The notes under the pieces: model-generated
What the model was told of the DNA's origin: nothing
Database searches by the model: none
Seen by the model: only the letters and a program-made list of their open reading frames with translations
In this document: one piece after another, positions 34,297-45,420 of the stretch
How the letters are laid out: every line of letters begins with the position of its first letter
Position numbering within the stretch: the first letter of the stretch is position 1
Source of the DNA: Roseiarcus sp036488815
GTDB lineage: Bacteria > Pseudomonadota > Alphaproteobacteria > Rhizobiales > Beijerinckiaceae
Assembly (NCBI GenBank): GCA_036488815.1
Contig: DASXGX010000042.1
Span: 62,001-126,000 of the forward strand
Reading direction: 5' to 3'
DNA length: 64,000 bases
Translations under genes and position numbers: made by a program

Positions 34297-36198
34297 TCAA
34301 AACCCCTTCGCCTTCAGCGCCGCTGCGATCTCCTCCAGCACGACGGGATCGTCGATCGTCGCCGGAATCGACCACGGGTCGCGGTCGGCTATTCGCTTCA
34401 TCGTGCCGCGCAGGATCTTGCCGGAGCGGGTCTTCGGCAGGCGCGCGACGACGAGCGCTGTCTTGAAGGCGGCGACAGGGCCGATCCTGTCGCGCACCAG
34501 GGCGACGACCTCGCGCTCGATCTCCTCGTGCGGCCGGTTGACGCCAGATTTGAGCACGACGAAGCCGCAGGGCTGTTCGCCCTTGATCTCGTCCTTCACG
34601 CCGAGCACCGCGCATTCCGCGACAGCCGGATGCGAAGCGAGGACTTCCTCCATCCCGCCGGTCGAGAGCCGGTGGCCGGCGACGTTGATGATGTCGTCGG
34701 TGCGGCCGAGAATGGTGAGATAGCCGTCCTCGTCCTTGAAGCCGGCGTCGGCGGTCTTGTAATAGCCGGGGAATTCTTGGAGGTAGCTCTCGCGCATGCG
34801 CTCGTCCTGGCGCCAGAGCGTCGGCAGGCAGCCGGGCGGCAGCGGCAGCTTGATGACGATCGAGCCCATCGCGCCGGTCGGAACGGGACGCGAAGCCTCG
34901 TCGACCACGTCGACGACATAGCCCGGCATCGGCACCGAGGGCGAGCCGCGCTTGATCGGCAGAAGCCCGAGCCCGACCGGATTGCCGGCGATCGCCCAGC
35001 CCGTCTCCGTCTGCCACCAATGATCGACGACGGGAATTTTGAGCGCGTCCTCCGCCCAGGCGACGGTGTCGGGATCGGCCCGCTCGCCGGCGAGAAACAG
35101 GGTGCGTAGCGAACGGATGGAATAGGTCTTCAGCAGTGCGGCGTTCGGGTCCTCCTTGCGCACGGCGCGGAACGCCGTCGGCGCGGTGAAGAAGGCGGCG
35201 ACGTCATAGTCCTGAATGACGCGCCAGAAGGCGCCGGCGTCCGGCGTGCCGACAGGCTTGCCTTCATAGAGAACCGTCGAGCAGCCGTGAATCAGCGGCC
35301 CATAGACGATGTAGGAATGGCCGACCACCCAGCCGATGTCGGAAGCGGCCCAAAAGGTCTCGCCCGGCTGAACCCCATAGAGGTTCGACATCGACCATTT
35401 CAACGTCACCAGATGGCCGCCGACGTCGCGCACCACGCCCTTCGGAACGCCTGTCGTTCCCGAGGTGTAGAGGATGTAGAGCGGATCGGTCGCGGCGACC
35501 TCGACGCAACGGGCCCGCTTGCCAGCCGCGCGCGCCGCGCCGACGAGATCGGCCCAGTCGTGGTCCCGGCCCTCGACCATCTCCGCCTGCCGCTGAGGAC
35601 GCTGGAGGACGACGCAGGCCTGCGGCTTGGCCTTGGTGAGGTCGAACGCGAGATCGAGCAGGGGCTTGTACTCGACGACGCGGCCGGGCTCGATGCCGCA
35701 ACTCGCGGCGAGCACCAGCTTGGGCTCGGCGTCGTCGATGCGCGTGGCGAGCTCCTTGGCCGCGAAGCCACCGAACACCACGGAATGAATGGCGCCGATG
35801 CGGGCGCAGGCCAGCATCGCGACGATCGCCTCCGGGATCATCGGCATGTAGATGATGACCCGATCGCCCTTGGCGACGCCGAGATCGGCGAGGACCGCGC
35901 CGAGGATTTCCACCTCCTCGAGCAGTTCGGCGTAGCTGATGCGGCGCTTGGTTCCGGTCACCGGGCTGTCGTAGAAAATCGCCGCCTGATCGGCGCGCCC
36001 GCCGGCGACGTGACGGTCCAGCGCATTGAAGCAGGCGTTGCAGGTCGCGTCGGGGAACCAGCGCCCGTACACTCCGGCCTCTTCGTCGAAAATCTTTTGC
36101 GGCGCGCGAATCCAGTCGATCTCGGCAGCCGCCTCGGCCCAAAAACCTTGCGGATCGGCCTGCCACTGGGCATAAACTTGCCTGTAAAGGCTCGTCAT
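34297..36198 (-). CDS. prpE: propionyl-CoA synthetase (PrpE type)
   Basis: A 633-residue adenylate-forming ligase converting propionate (or acetate) with ATP and CoA to the acyl-CoA. The start ATG at 36198 has GGGAG upstream. A10-type motif YTSGTTGVPKGVVRDVGGH is the PrpE form, GWVVGHSYIVYGPL and VDHWWQTETGWAI follow, and PKTRSGKILRGTMKRI carries the regulatory lysine acylated in related enzymes. The length matches PrpE and acetyl-CoA synthetases. No methylcitrate genes are close; the TauE-type exporter gene is divergent. It would feed propionate into central metabolism. Confidence 0.92.
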   Translation of the reverse strand: MTSLYRQVYAQWQADPQGFWAEAAAEIDWIRAPQKIFDEEAGVYGRWFPDATCNACFNALDRHVAGGRADQAAIFYDSPVTGTKRRISYAELLEEVEILGAVLADLGVAKGDRVIIYMPMIPEAIVAMLACARIGAIHSVVFGGFAAKELATRIDDAEPKLVLAASCGIEPGRVVEYKPLLDLAFDLTKAKPQACVVLQRPQRQAEMVEGRDHDWADLVGAARAAGKRARCVEVAATDPLYILYTSGTTGVPKGVVRDVGGHLVTLKWSMSNLYGVQPGETFWAASDIGWVVGHSYIVYGPLIHGCSTVLYEGKPVGTPDAGAFWRVIQDYDVAAFFTAPTAFRAVRKEDPNAALLKTYSIRSLRTLFLAGERADPDTVAWAEDALKIPVVDHWWQTETGWAIAGNPVGLGLLPIKRGSPSVPMPGYVVDVVDEASRPVPTGAMGSIVIKLPLPPGCLPTLWRQDERMRESYLQEFPGYYKTADAGFKDEDGYLTILGRTDDIINVAGHRLSTGGMEEVLASHPAVAECAVLGVKDEIKGEQPCGFVVLKSGVNRPHEEIEREVVALVRDRIGPVAAFKTALVVARLPKTRSGKILRGTMKRIADRDPWSIPATIDDPVVLEEIAAALKAKGF

Positions 36199-36315
36199 CG
36201 CTTCGCTCCCGTCGCGGCGCACAGCCGGCTTCAAGTTGTTTTAAGGAAGATTGGCGCGCGCAATCGGCTTTGGCAACGCACCCCGCCGGCTTTTGAGACG
36301 ATCGATATTGCAGAG

Positions 36316-37077
36316 ATGAGCGGCCTCGACTGGACTTTCTATCTCGCGGCGATCCCCGCCGTCGTTCTCTTCGGCCTCTCCAAGGGCGGCTTTTCCGCCC
36401 TCGGCACGCTCGGCATTCCGGTGTTCGCGCTGGCGATTTCGCCCGTGAAGGCGGCGGCGATCACCCTGCCGCTGATGGTGATCCAGGATTGGGTGAGCGT
36501 GTGGGCCTTCCGGCGCGACTTCGACGCGCGCAATCTCGTCATCATGATCCCCGGCTCGCTCGTCGGGGTCGGCGCCGGCTGGCTGCTGGCGTCGCACGTC
36601 AACGAAGACGTGGTGCGCTTCGCCGTCGGGGTCATTTCGATCGGCTTCGTTCTCTTCATGCTGGCGCGTGATCGCATCGGGAGGGGCAAGGCGGCGTCCG
36701 CCGACGTCGCGCCGGGCGTCTTCTGGGGCGCGCTTTCCGGCTTCACCAGCTTTATCAGCCACGCCGGGGGGCCGCCGATGATGATTCACGTCCTGCCGCA
36801 AAAGCTGCCGCCGCGCATGTTCGCCGGCACCTCGACGATGTTCTTTGCCGCGACCAACCTGCTGAAAGTGCCGCCCTACTTCGCTCTCGGCCAGTTCAGC
36901 GCCGACAATCTGTTCGCCTCGGCGACGCTCTTTCCGGTGGCGATCGCCTCGACCTTCGCCGGCGTGTGGCTGGTGCGGCGCATCGCCGCCGAACGCTTCT
37001 ATAACGCCGTGCTGCTGCTGACGTTTCTGATCGGGCTCAAGCTGTCCTATGATGGACTGCGGGCGCTGCTGGCGTAG
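36316..37077 (+). CDS. TauE/SafE family sulfite/anion exporter
   Basis: A 253-residue membrane protein with about eight helices and the two family repeats. The first ends near IPGSLVGVGAGWLLAS, and the second begins GALSGFTSFISHAGGPPMMIHVLPQKL, a strongly conserved block. The start at 36316 (MSGLDWTFYLAAIPAVVLFGLSKGG) fits the family's first helix; the frame is open far upstream without conserved content. TauE/SafE proteins export sulfite, sulfoacetate or other anions. The substrate here is not known. Confidence 0.92.
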   Translation: MSGLDWTFYLAAIPAVVLFGLSKGGFSALGTLGIPVFALAISPVKAAAITLPLMVIQDWVSVWAFRRDFDARNLVIMIPGSLVGVGAGWLLASHVNEDVVRFAVGVISIGFVLFMLARDRIGRGKAASADVAPGVFWGALSGFTSFISHAGGPPMMIHVLPQKLPPRMFAGTSTMFFAATNLLKVPPYFALGQFSADNLFASATLFPVAIASTFAGVWLVRRIAAERFYNAVLLLTFLIGLKLSYDGLRALLA

Positions 37078-37159
37078 AGCAGGGAGTCCAACCAAACTTT
37101 AACGCGTGAGGCGCAGAATTTTGACGACTGGGCAAACGACGACCCAACCGGGAGTGGGC

Positions 37160-37600
37160 ATGGACGCCGCAAAGGCCAGCACGTTCGGCGCCGGCTCGCA
37201 ATTGAGCCGTCAGATTCCTGCTTTCGTTTTCGTCGGCGTGGTCGGCGTCTTCGTCGACGCGGGCGTCACCTACGCGCTCGCCAAGGGGTTCAACGTTTCG
37301 CCCGTGCTGGCCCGTCCGCCGGCCTTCGCGGTGGCGACGGTCGTCAATTTCGCGCTCAATCGCGCTTTGACCTTCCGCACCAGCACGGCGCCGTTGCTCA
37401 GGGCCTTCGTGCGCTATGTGATGGTCTGCGCCGCCGGCCTGGTGGTCAATTACGCGGTCTATCTCGCCTGCATCGCGGCGGCCCCGCTCGCCGGCGTCGC
37501 GGTGACGCCGGCGATCCTGCCGCTGTTCGTCGCGGCCGGCTCGGCGGCGGCGATGGTCCTGACCTTCCTCGGCTTCCGCTTGTTCGCCTTTCGCGCGTAG
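37160..37600 (+). CDS. GtrA family membrane protein
   Basis: A 146-residue protein with four predicted helices: FVFVGVVGVFVDAGVTYALA, ARPPAFAVATVVNFALNRALTF, FVRYVMVCAAGLVVNYAVYLAC and LPLFVAAGSAAAMVLTFLGFR. GtrA proteins help move polyprenyl-linked sugars across the membrane or assist wall glycosylation. The start at 37160 has GGGAG nearby (four bases). An in-frame GTG at 37106 would add 18 residues. Position between an exporter and an acyl-CoA synthetase gene says little about the role, though sugar-nucleotide and sugar-transferase genes lie elsewhere in the window. Confidence 0.9.
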   Translation: MDAAKASTFGAGSQLSRQIPAFVFVGVVGVFVDAGVTYALAKGFNVSPVLARPPAFAVATVVNFALNRALTFRTSTAPLLRAFVRYVMVCAAGLVVNYAVYLACIAAAPLAGVAVTPAILPLFVAAGSAAAMVLTFLGFRLFAFRA

Positions 37601-37705
37601 AACGGTTTGGTTTTGGCCGGTATCGCCCGCGAGCCCCGGCCGGGGCCTGCCAACGGGCTGTAAGATCGCTATGATGGCGCCTCCAGGCTCTTTGGAGGGG
37701 ACGCC

Positions 37706-39349
37706 ATGACGACTTCGCCTTACGATCGCGATCTCGATCGCAACCCCGCCAATTTCGCTCCGCTGACGCCGCTGAGTTTCCTGGCTCGCGCCGCGGCGGT
37801 CTTTCCCGACCGCCCGGCGATCGCCCACGGCGCGCTGCGGCGCAACTATCGCGATTTCTACGCTCGCTCGCGCCGCCTCGCCTCGGCCCTCGCCCAGCGC
37901 GGTCTTAAGCGAGGGGACACGGTCGCGGTCATGCTCGCCAATACGCCGGCGATGCTGGAGTGCCACTACGGCGTGCCGATGTGCGGCGCCGTCCTCAACG
38001 CGCTCAACACGCGGCTCGACGCGGCGGCGCTCGCCTTCATGCTCGATCATGGGGAGGCCAAGGCGCTGATCGTCGACCGCGAATTCTCCGATGTCATGGA
38101 CGCGGCGTTGAAAATCGCCAAGACGCGTCCGCTGATCATCGCCTACGACGATCCCGAATATGACGGGCCCGGCGCGCGGCTCGGCGAGATCGAGTACGAG
38201 TCGTTTCTCGCCGACGGGGATGAGACCTTTGAATGGCTGCAGCCGCGCGACGAATGGGACGCGATCGCGCTCAACTACACCTCCGGCACCACGGGCGATC
38301 CGAAGGGCGTCGTCTATCACCATCGCGGCGCGAACCTACTCGCGATGGGCAATGTCGTCACCGCCGACATGGGCCGCCATCCCGTCTACCTCTGGACGCT
38401 GCCGATGTTCCATTGCAACGGCTGGTGCTTTCCTTGGTCGATCAGCGTCAAGGCCGGCTTGCACGTGTGCCTGCGTCAGGTGCGCGCCAAGGCGCTCTAC
38501 GATCTCATCGCCGAGCACGGCGTCACGCATCTCTGCGGCGCGCCGATCGTGATGTCGATCCTTCTCAACGCCCGCCCCGAGGAGAAGCGGCCGTTGCCGG
38601 ACGTGGTGCGCTTCTTCACGGCGGCCGCGCCGCCGCCGGCCGCCGTGCTGGCGGCGATGCGCGAGGCCGGCTTCGAGGTGACCCACCTCTACGGGCTCAC
38701 CGAGGTCTACGGCCCGGCGGTTGTCAACGACTGGAAGAGCGAGTGGGATGCGCTCGACGGCGCGGCGCAGGCTGCGCTGAAGGCGCGCCAGGGCGTGCGC
38801 TATCATGCGCTCGAGGCGCTCGACGTGCTGGACCCGGAAACGATGCGAAGCGTCCCGGCGGACGGCGCGACGCTGGGCGAGGTGATGTTCCGCGGCAACG
38901 TCGTCATGAAGGGCTATCTGAAGAACAAGGCCGGGACAGACAAGGCCTTCGCCGGCGGCTGGTTTCACTCGGGCGACCTCGGCGTCAAACATCCCGACGG
39001 CTATATCCAGCTCAAGGACCGCTCGAAGGACATCATCATTTCCGGCGGCGAGAACATTTCCTCGATCGAGGTCGAGGACGCGCTGTTCCAGCATCCTGCC
39101 GTTGAACTCGCCGCAGTGGTCGCGCGGCCCGACGACAAGTGGGGCGAGACGCCCTGCGCCTTCGTGCAGTTGAAACCGGGCTGCAGCGCCAGCGAAGCCG
39201 AACTCATCGCCTGGTGCCGCGACCGGCTCGCCCACTACAAGTGCCCGCGCCACGTGGTCTTCGCCGAGATCCCGAAGACCTCGACCGGCAAAGTGCAGAA
39301 ATTCGCCTTGCGCGAGTTGGCGCGCGCAATGGTCCCGTCGCCGGTGTGA
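37706..39349 (+). CDS. long/medium-chain acyl-CoA synthetase
   Basis: A 547-residue AMP-forming ligase. Motif P-loop NYTSGTTGDPKGVVYHHRG near residue 190, the LYGLTEVYGPAV motif near 330, and the C-terminal GGENISSIEVEDALF and FAEIPKTSTGKVQKFALR. The PMFHCNGWCFPW block is typical of the AlkK/FadD3-like medium-to-long chain acyl-CoA synthetases. It makes acyl-CoA for beta-oxidation or lipid synthesis in the cytoplasm. GGAGG is upstream of the ATG. It stands alone, with a repeat-rich gap after it. Confidence 0.92.
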   Translation: MTTSPYDRDLDRNPANFAPLTPLSFLARAAAVFPDRPAIAHGALRRNYRDFYARSRRLASALAQRGLKRGDTVAVMLANTPAMLECHYGVPMCGAVLNALNTRLDAAALAFMLDHGEAKALIVDREFSDVMDAALKIAKTRPLIIAYDDPEYDGPGARLGEIEYESFLADGDETFEWLQPRDEWDAIALNYTSGTTGDPKGVVYHHRGANLLAMGNVVTADMGRHPVYLWTLPMFHCNGWCFPWSISVKAGLHVCLRQVRAKALYDLIAEHGVTHLCGAPIVMSILLNARPEEKRPLPDVVRFFTAAAPPPAAVLAAMREAGFEVTHLYGLTEVYGPAVVNDWKSEWDALDGAAQAALKARQGVRYHALEALDVLDPETMRSVPADGATLGEVMFRGNVVMKGYLKNKAGTDKAFAGGWFHSGDLGVKHPDGYIQLKDRSKDIIISGGENISSIEVEDALFQHPAVELAAVVARPDDKWGETPCAFVQLKPGCSASEAELIAWCRDRLAHYKCPRHVVFAEIPKTSTGKVQKFALRELARAMVPSPV

Positions 39350-39374
39350 CCTTAACCGGGCGCACCTTGTCCGG

Positions 39375-39416
39375 CCTCCCTCTCCCCGCGCGCGGGGAGA
39401 GGGTCGGGGTGAGGGG
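39375..39416. repeat. REP-like repeat, half copy of family A
   Basis: CCCTCTCCCCGCGCGCGGGGAGAGGG followed by TCGGGGTGAGGGG: a single hairpin that resembles the first arm of the elements at 17782 and 26776, in inverted order. It lies 25 bases after the acyl-CoA synthetase stop and could also act as its terminator. Confidence 0.6.
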
Positions 39417-39525
39417 CCGGGTGATTAGCCGCAGGCTTGCGGCTCCTCACCAAGCCTCTTGCGTCGGCTCAACAGCGGAGCTGCACGGTCTGGACCACCT
39501 CGCCAGGGCCAAGAGCAGCTTCACC

Positions 39526-39566
39526 GCGTGGGTGGCCGGGACGAGGCTGGACAAGCCCGGCCATGA
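39526..39566. repeat. REP-like repeat, family C
   Basis: GGTGGCCGGGACGAGGC and then CCCGGCCATGACG form a loose hairpin; the same GGCCGGGAC ... CCCGGCC unit recurs at 49742-49855. The remainder of the gap 39350-39684 shows no gene or promoter that I can support. Confidence 0.45.
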
Positions 39567-39684
39567 CGCGAGAGAGGCGACTGGACTCCCTTTGCGGCAC
39601 AAACGTTCTCACGCCTATCAAAATTGGAATGTTTGTTCTAGGCTACAGCGCGGCCGCGCCGCTCTTTCTGGAAGTGACGCCATC

Positions 39685-40518
39685 ATGGACGCTCCGCAGG
39701 ACTTTGAGGCTCTCAAGCGCCGCCTGATCGAGATCAAGCCGGAGTTGCCCAAGCGCCTGCGGCAGACCGCCGTCTTCGCGCTCGACCACCCCGACGAAGT
39801 CGCGCTCGGCACCGCCTCCAGCGTCGCCGAGCGGGCGCAGGTCCAGGCCTCGACCCTGGTGCGCTTCGCCCAGACGCTCGGCTTTGCCGGGTTCTCGGAA
39901 TTGCAGGGCGTCTTTCGCGACCATCTGCGCAACCGCTGGCCGGACTACTCCGAACGCCTGAAGGCCCTCAACGAAGGCGCGTTCGACAGCGGCGATCCGA
40001 TGCGCCTACTGTTCGGTTTCGCCGATTCGGCCGCCGCTTCGATCGCCAGGCTGCGCAGCGTGATCCATCGCGAGGAGCTCGACGCGGCGATCGCGATCCT
40101 GGCGCGCGCGCATACCATCTATCTCACGGGGCAGAGGCGCTCGTTCTGCGTCTCGCATTACCTCGCCTACGCGCTCGCCCAGCTCGGCGTCCGCGCGGCC
40201 CTGATCGACAATGTCGGCGGCCTCGGCCCGGAGCAACTCGCCGGGGCGGGCAAGGACGACGCGCTGATCGCCATCAGCTTTTCCCCCTATACGCCGTTCA
40301 CCTTCGCTCAGGCGGAGGCGGCGCAAGGGCGCCAGACGCCGATCGTCGTCATCACCGACAGCGCGCTGAGCCCGCTCGCCGGCATGGCGGATGCGCGGTT
40401 CGAAATCGCCGAAAGCGATTTCGGCTCCTTCCGCTCGCTCGCCGCGACGTTCTGCCTGGCGATGACGCTCGCCGTCGCCGTCGCGGAAAAGCGCAACGAG
40501 GCTGGTGAAAAGGCCTAG
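39685..40518 (+). CDS. MurR/RpiR family transcriptional regulator
   Basis: A 277-residue regulator with an N-terminal RpiR helix-turn-helix (SVAERAQVQASTLVRFAQTLGFAGFSELQGVF) and a C-terminal SIS sugar-phosphate-binding domain (AHTIYLTGQRRSFCVSHYLAYAL, IAISFSPYTPFTFAQAEAA). The start ATG is at 39685; the long upstream open frame has no conserved content and crosses the previous gene. RpiR proteins sense sugar phosphates. The target genes are not obvious, as no sugar operon is adjacent. A family B repeat follows. Confidence 0.9.
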   Translation: MDAPQDFEALKRRLIEIKPELPKRLRQTAVFALDHPDEVALGTASSVAERAQVQASTLVRFAQTLGFAGFSELQGVFRDHLRNRWPDYSERLKALNEGAFDSGDPMRLLFGFADSAAASIARLRSVIHREELDAAIAILARAHTIYLTGQRRSFCVSHYLAYALAQLGVRAALIDNVGGLGPEQLAGAGKDDALIAISFSPYTPFTFAQAEAAQGRQTPIVVITDSALSPLAGMADARFEIAESDFGSFRSLAATFCLAMTLAVAVAEKRNEAGEKA

Positions 40519-40548
40519 CCCGTTTTGCTTTTTGGTTGCCTACGACTG

Positions 40549-40604
40549 CTGTCACCCCGGCGAAAAGCGGGGGTCCAGACAACCGCCGCAGGCCCTCGCC
40601 AGCG
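40549..40604. repeat. REP-like repeat, half copy of family B
   Basis: TGTCACCCCGGCGAAAAGCGGGGGTCCAGAC resembles the first arm of the element at 25032 and is followed by the same GCCGCAGGCCCTCGCC spacer. It overlaps the 88-base gap between two convergent genes. Confidence 0.65.
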
Positions 40605-40606
40605 CC

Positions 40607-41347
40607 TTAGCCTTTCGCCAAAATCTGCGCGTTGACCCGGGCCAGGAATCCGGCGAGGTCGTCGGTCACGAAGTCGACGTGCAGCGCCTCGAAGCCGCCG
40701 CGATCGTGCGGCTCGCGATTGTCGATCTGTCCGATCCGGGGGACGACCAGCGTCGTCGTCATGCCGCGCGCCTTGGGCACCAGGAGGTTGTTGGCGATGT
40801 CCTCGAACATCGCGGCGGACGCCGGGTCGACGCCGTACCTGCGGAAAAACGCGTCATAGGCGAGGTCGGCGGGCTTGGGCACGAGTTCCGCCGCCATGAT
40901 GTCGAAGGCGTCCTCGAACACGTCGGCGAGGCCCAGCGCCTCGACCGTGCGTAGCGCATGGTTGCGCGAGCCGTTGGTGAAAATCAGCTTCCGGCCGGGC
41001 AACCGCCCGATTTCCCGGGCGAGCGGAAGGTTGGGCGTGAGCGCGGAGCGGTCAATGTCGTGCACGAATTCGAGAAAGTCTTCCACGTTGGCGGCCTTCT
41101 CGTCGACCAGCCCACGCAAGGTCGTGCCGTGCCGCCGATAATAGTATTTCTGCAGCGCCCGCGCCGACAGGCCGTCGAGCCCGAAGAGGGCCATCAGAAA
41201 CAGCGTGATCCTCTGCTCGATCGCCAGCCAGACGCCGCTGTCCGCGGGGTAGAGCGTATTGTCGAGATCGAAAACCCAGGTCGAGACATGGCCGAACTTG
41301 CCGATGACGTCGGAATCCACGATCGGCGGGGGAACGGTTACGGTCAT
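40607..41347 (-). CDS. HAD-superfamily pyrimidine 5'-nucleotidase
   Basis: A 246-residue hydrolase with HAD motif I VFDLDNTLYPAD (nucleophile Asp near residue 22), motif II ending FTNGSRNHALRT, and motif III/IV in EDIANNLLVPKARGMTT. This set, with the DNTLYPA form, matches the SDT1/PHM8-like pyrimidine 5'-nucleotidases of alphaproteobacteria that remove phosphate from UMP/CMP. It is convergent with the RpiR gene and divergent from the sugar-transferase gene. Mg-dependent, cytoplasmic by family knowledge. Confidence 0.88.
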   Translation of the reverse strand: MTVTVPPPIVDSDVIGKFGHVSTWVFDLDNTLYPADSGVWLAIEQRITLFLMALFGLDGLSARALQKYYYRRHGTTLRGLVDEKAANVEDFLEFVHDIDRSALTPNLPLAREIGRLPGRKLIFTNGSRNHALRTVEALGLADVFEDAFDIMAAELVPKPADLAYDAFFRRYGVDPASAAMFEDIANNLLVPKARGMTTTLVVPRIGQIDNREPHDRGGFEALHVDFVTDDLAGFLARVNAQILAKG

Positions 41348-41555
41348 GTTCGAGGCGTCCGTTGCGAATCGTGTCGCGCGCTCCGCCCTAGCCCGCGACG
41401 GGATGAGGCCTTTCGCGAAGCGCCAGCCTCCCCGATGGCATAGCGCCTGACCCTACGGCGTCGCAACATCTTTCGCGCCATGGCCCGGCACGTCGCTTGC
41501 GCACCTCGAAGCCGAGAGGCGGCGGGCGTCGCATCGCGGGAGAAACTGTCAGAAA

Positions 41556-43046
41556 ATGAGACAAGCCGAGGCCAGGATTGGCGCTGTTTCGACGCCTTAC
41601 CGTCCCGTTTCGCGACGCATGCGGGCGCACAGCCCCGCCGGCGCCCGCTCGCGCGCGCGGGCGATCGAGGACGTCGCTTCGATCGGCTTCTCCTATCTGG
41701 CGGCGTTGATCGACGCAGCGGCCATACTGGCCGCCGCCGCGGCGTCCGGCGCGCTCTACCGCCTGGCGACCCTTGGGCGAATGCCCGCCGTCGAGCCGGC
41801 AACCACCGTCGGCTTCCTCATGGGCGCGATCGTGATCGCCACCGCGGTCCAGAAGAGCGAATACGGCATCGAGCGCTACGCCGAGCGCGGCGGCCAGTTC
41901 ATACGCGGGTTTTCCGCGTGGAACTTCGCCTTCCTCTGCGTGCTGGCGCTCGGCTTTGCGACGCGCATGTCGAGCGAATATTCGCGCGGCGCCGTCGCCG
42001 TGCTCTATGTCACGGGATTTTTGGCGATGCTGGCCGGTCGCCTGGCGCAGGTGGAGCTGGTTCGCTGGGCTCGCCGCTCGCGGCTGATCGCGCAGCGGCG
42101 CGTGGTCGTGGTCGGCTTCGAGAACGAATTGTCCGAGCTCGCGCCCCGGTTCGACGCCGACGCCGACGAGATGGAAGTCGCCGCGATGATCGCGCTGCGC
42201 GACAACCAGGCCTATCTCGCCGACGACCTCGCCCTTGCCGCCGCGGCGGCGCGCTTGCTGCGTCCGGATGACATCTACATCGCCATCCCGTGGTCGCGGG
42301 CGCACGAGATCGAGGCCTGCGTCGACACTTTCCTGCGGACGCCCGCCGAGATCCACCTCGGCGCCGAGGCGGTGCTCGACCGCTTCAAGGAGGCGCGCGT
42401 CGTCCAGTTCGGCCCGACGGCCGGGCTGGGCCTGACCCGCCCTCCACTGAGCCGACTGCAGCGGGCGGAGAAGCGCGCCTTCGACATTTTCGCCGCCGCC
42501 TGCGGACTGATCGTCCTCGCGCCTTTGTTCGCGCTGGTGGCGCTCGCCATTCGCCTGGAGGGCGCAGGGCCGATCCTGTTCCGCCAGACGCGATACGGGT
42601 TCAACCAGGAGCCGTTCCGCATTTTCAAGTTCCGCACCATGCGGACGATGGAGGATGGCGCGAAGGTGAAGGCGGCGACGCGCGGCGACCCGCGCGTGAC
42701 CCGCATCGGCGCGACGCTCAGGCGCTTCAGCATCGACGAGCTGCCGCAGCTTCTCAACGTGCTCCTCGGCGACATGTCGATCGTCGGCCCGCGCCCGCAC
42801 GCGATGGCGCACGACCAGCGCTATCTCGAGCGAATCTCGCGCTACGCCCGCCGCCACAACGTGAAGCCCGGCATCACCGGCTGGGCGCAGGTCAACGGCC
42901 ATCGCGGCGAGATCTTGAACGACGCCGCAATGCAGGCGCGCATCGACCACGATCTCTACTACGTCGACAACTGGTCGCTGTGGCTGGACTTCAAGATCGT
43001 GCTGATGACGGTGTTTTCGGGTAGCGCGCACAAGAATGCGTATTAG
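41556..43046 (+). CDS. exopolysaccharide polyprenyl-phosphate sugar-1-phosphate transferase
   Basis: A 496-residue membrane protein. About four N-terminal helices, then a CoA-binding-like middle domain (VVVVGFENELSELAPRFDADADEM), and a C-terminal bacterial sugar transferase domain (from ~300): KRAFDIFAAACGLIVLAPLF, LFRQTRYGFNQEPFRIFKFRTM, RRFSIDELPQLLNVLLGDMSIVGPRPH and NVKPGITGWAQVNGHRG. It moves a hexose-1-phosphate (probably glucose) from the nucleotide sugar to undecaprenyl phosphate, first step of exopolysaccharide synthesis. The start is uncertain (ATG at 41556 has only a distant GGGAG; ATG at 41619 is an alternative). No other polysaccharide genes adjoin it. Confidence 0.9.
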   Translation: MRQAEARIGAVSTPYRPVSRRMRAHSPAGARSRARAIEDVASIGFSYLAALIDAAAILAAAAASGALYRLATLGRMPAVEPATTVGFLMGAIVIATAVQKSEYGIERYAERGGQFIRGFSAWNFAFLCVLALGFATRMSSEYSRGAVAVLYVTGFLAMLAGRLAQVELVRWARRSRLIAQRRVVVVGFENELSELAPRFDADADEMEVAAMIALRDNQAYLADDLALAAAAARLLRPDDIYIAIPWSRAHEIEACVDTFLRTPAEIHLGAEAVLDRFKEARVVQFGPTAGLGLTRPPLSRLQRAEKRAFDIFAAACGLIVLAPLFALVALAIRLEGAGPILFRQTRYGFNQEPFRIFKFRTMRTMEDGAKVKAATRGDPRVTRIGATLRRFSIDELPQLLNVLLGDMSIVGPRPHAMAHDQRYLERISRYARRHNVKPGITGWAQVNGHRGEILNDAAMQARIDHDLYYVDNWSLWLDFKIVLMTVFSGSAHKNAY

Positions 43047-43058
43047 CCGCTCGCGCTG

Positions 43059-43170
43059 GTGTCATGCCCGCGCAAAGCGGGCATCAGGGCCGCTGCGCCC
43101 GGCCTAGTCGCGCTTGCGTCCTTGCTCCGCTGGATGCCCGCTTTTTTCGAGGACGAGCCCGGCCATGACG
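43059..43170. repeat. REP-like repeat, family B with a family C-like arm
   Basis: Starts TGTCATGCCCGCGCAAAGCGGGCAT, has a GCCGCTGCGCCCGGCC spacer, then TGGATGCCCGC, and ends in CCCGGCCATGACGG. The first part resembles 25032, and the second resembles family C arms. Confidence 0.65.
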
Positions 43171-43230
43171 GGGGAGGCGGCTGTGAACTATCGCGCCTGG
43201 ACAAGCCCCGCCACGAGGATCGTCGTCGCC

Positions 43231-44829
<1,599 letters not shown>

Positions 44830-44985
44830 GGCGAAACCTCCAAAGGAACCCATTGTGTATCGGTTCCTATAGAGAATTTCGCATTCCGGGGATATCCGCG
44901 CGCCACTCCAATTTCGGAAAGTCACCTTTGCGCGAAGGGGAACAAAGGGCCGCCGCCCGGGTGGGGAGGCGGCCGGTTCGCCGCT

Positions 44986-45261
44986 TCAGGCCGCCAGATC
45001 GCGATGCGACGGCCCGAACCAGGCGCGCGTCGCGCGGGCGCGCTGCAGCCGCTCGCCGGGATCGTCGTCCAGAGCGAGCGCGGTGCAATTGACGAGGTCG
45101 GATCTGAGCAGGCCGATGTCGCTCAATTCGTGGTCGGACATCTGGCCGAGTTCGGCGAGCGTTCGCCTCGCCGCGCTCACGCGCGCCGGCCACCCGAGCA
45201 CGCGGTGGATGAGGCCGGCAAGACCGGCGCGGCGACGAAAGTCGGGTGAGACGTCAAGCAT
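44986..45261 (-). CDS. DUF1127 (YjiS-like) domain protein
   Basis: A 91-residue protein whose central part, RRTLAELGQMSDHELSDIGLLRSDL, is the DUF1127 domain of small arginine-rich alphaproteobacterial proteins. Such proteins can bind RNA and affect carbon and phosphate use; that is family knowledge. The ATG at 45261 has GGAG eight bases upstream, whereas the in-frame upstream ATG at 45273 has none. It is divergent from the LysR-type gene across 159 bases, an arrangement that suggests control by that regulator. Confidence 0.8.
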   Translation of the reverse strand: MLDVSPDFRRRAGLAGLIHRVLGWPARVSAARRTLAELGQMSDHELSDIGLLRSDLVNCTALALDDDPGERLQRARATRAWFGPSHRDLAA

Positions 45262-45420
45262 GACAGGCTCCATTGGGCGAGTTTCGCCGCCCGCCGCCCC
45301 TCCAGGGACAGCGCCGTCAGCGGCGAAAAGCCTCTTTGATGTGCGCACTATGATGCTTTCCTATTGATCGGTCCAACGAATGTTTGTACGGTAATCCATG
45401 ACGAATGGAGATGGGTGGTC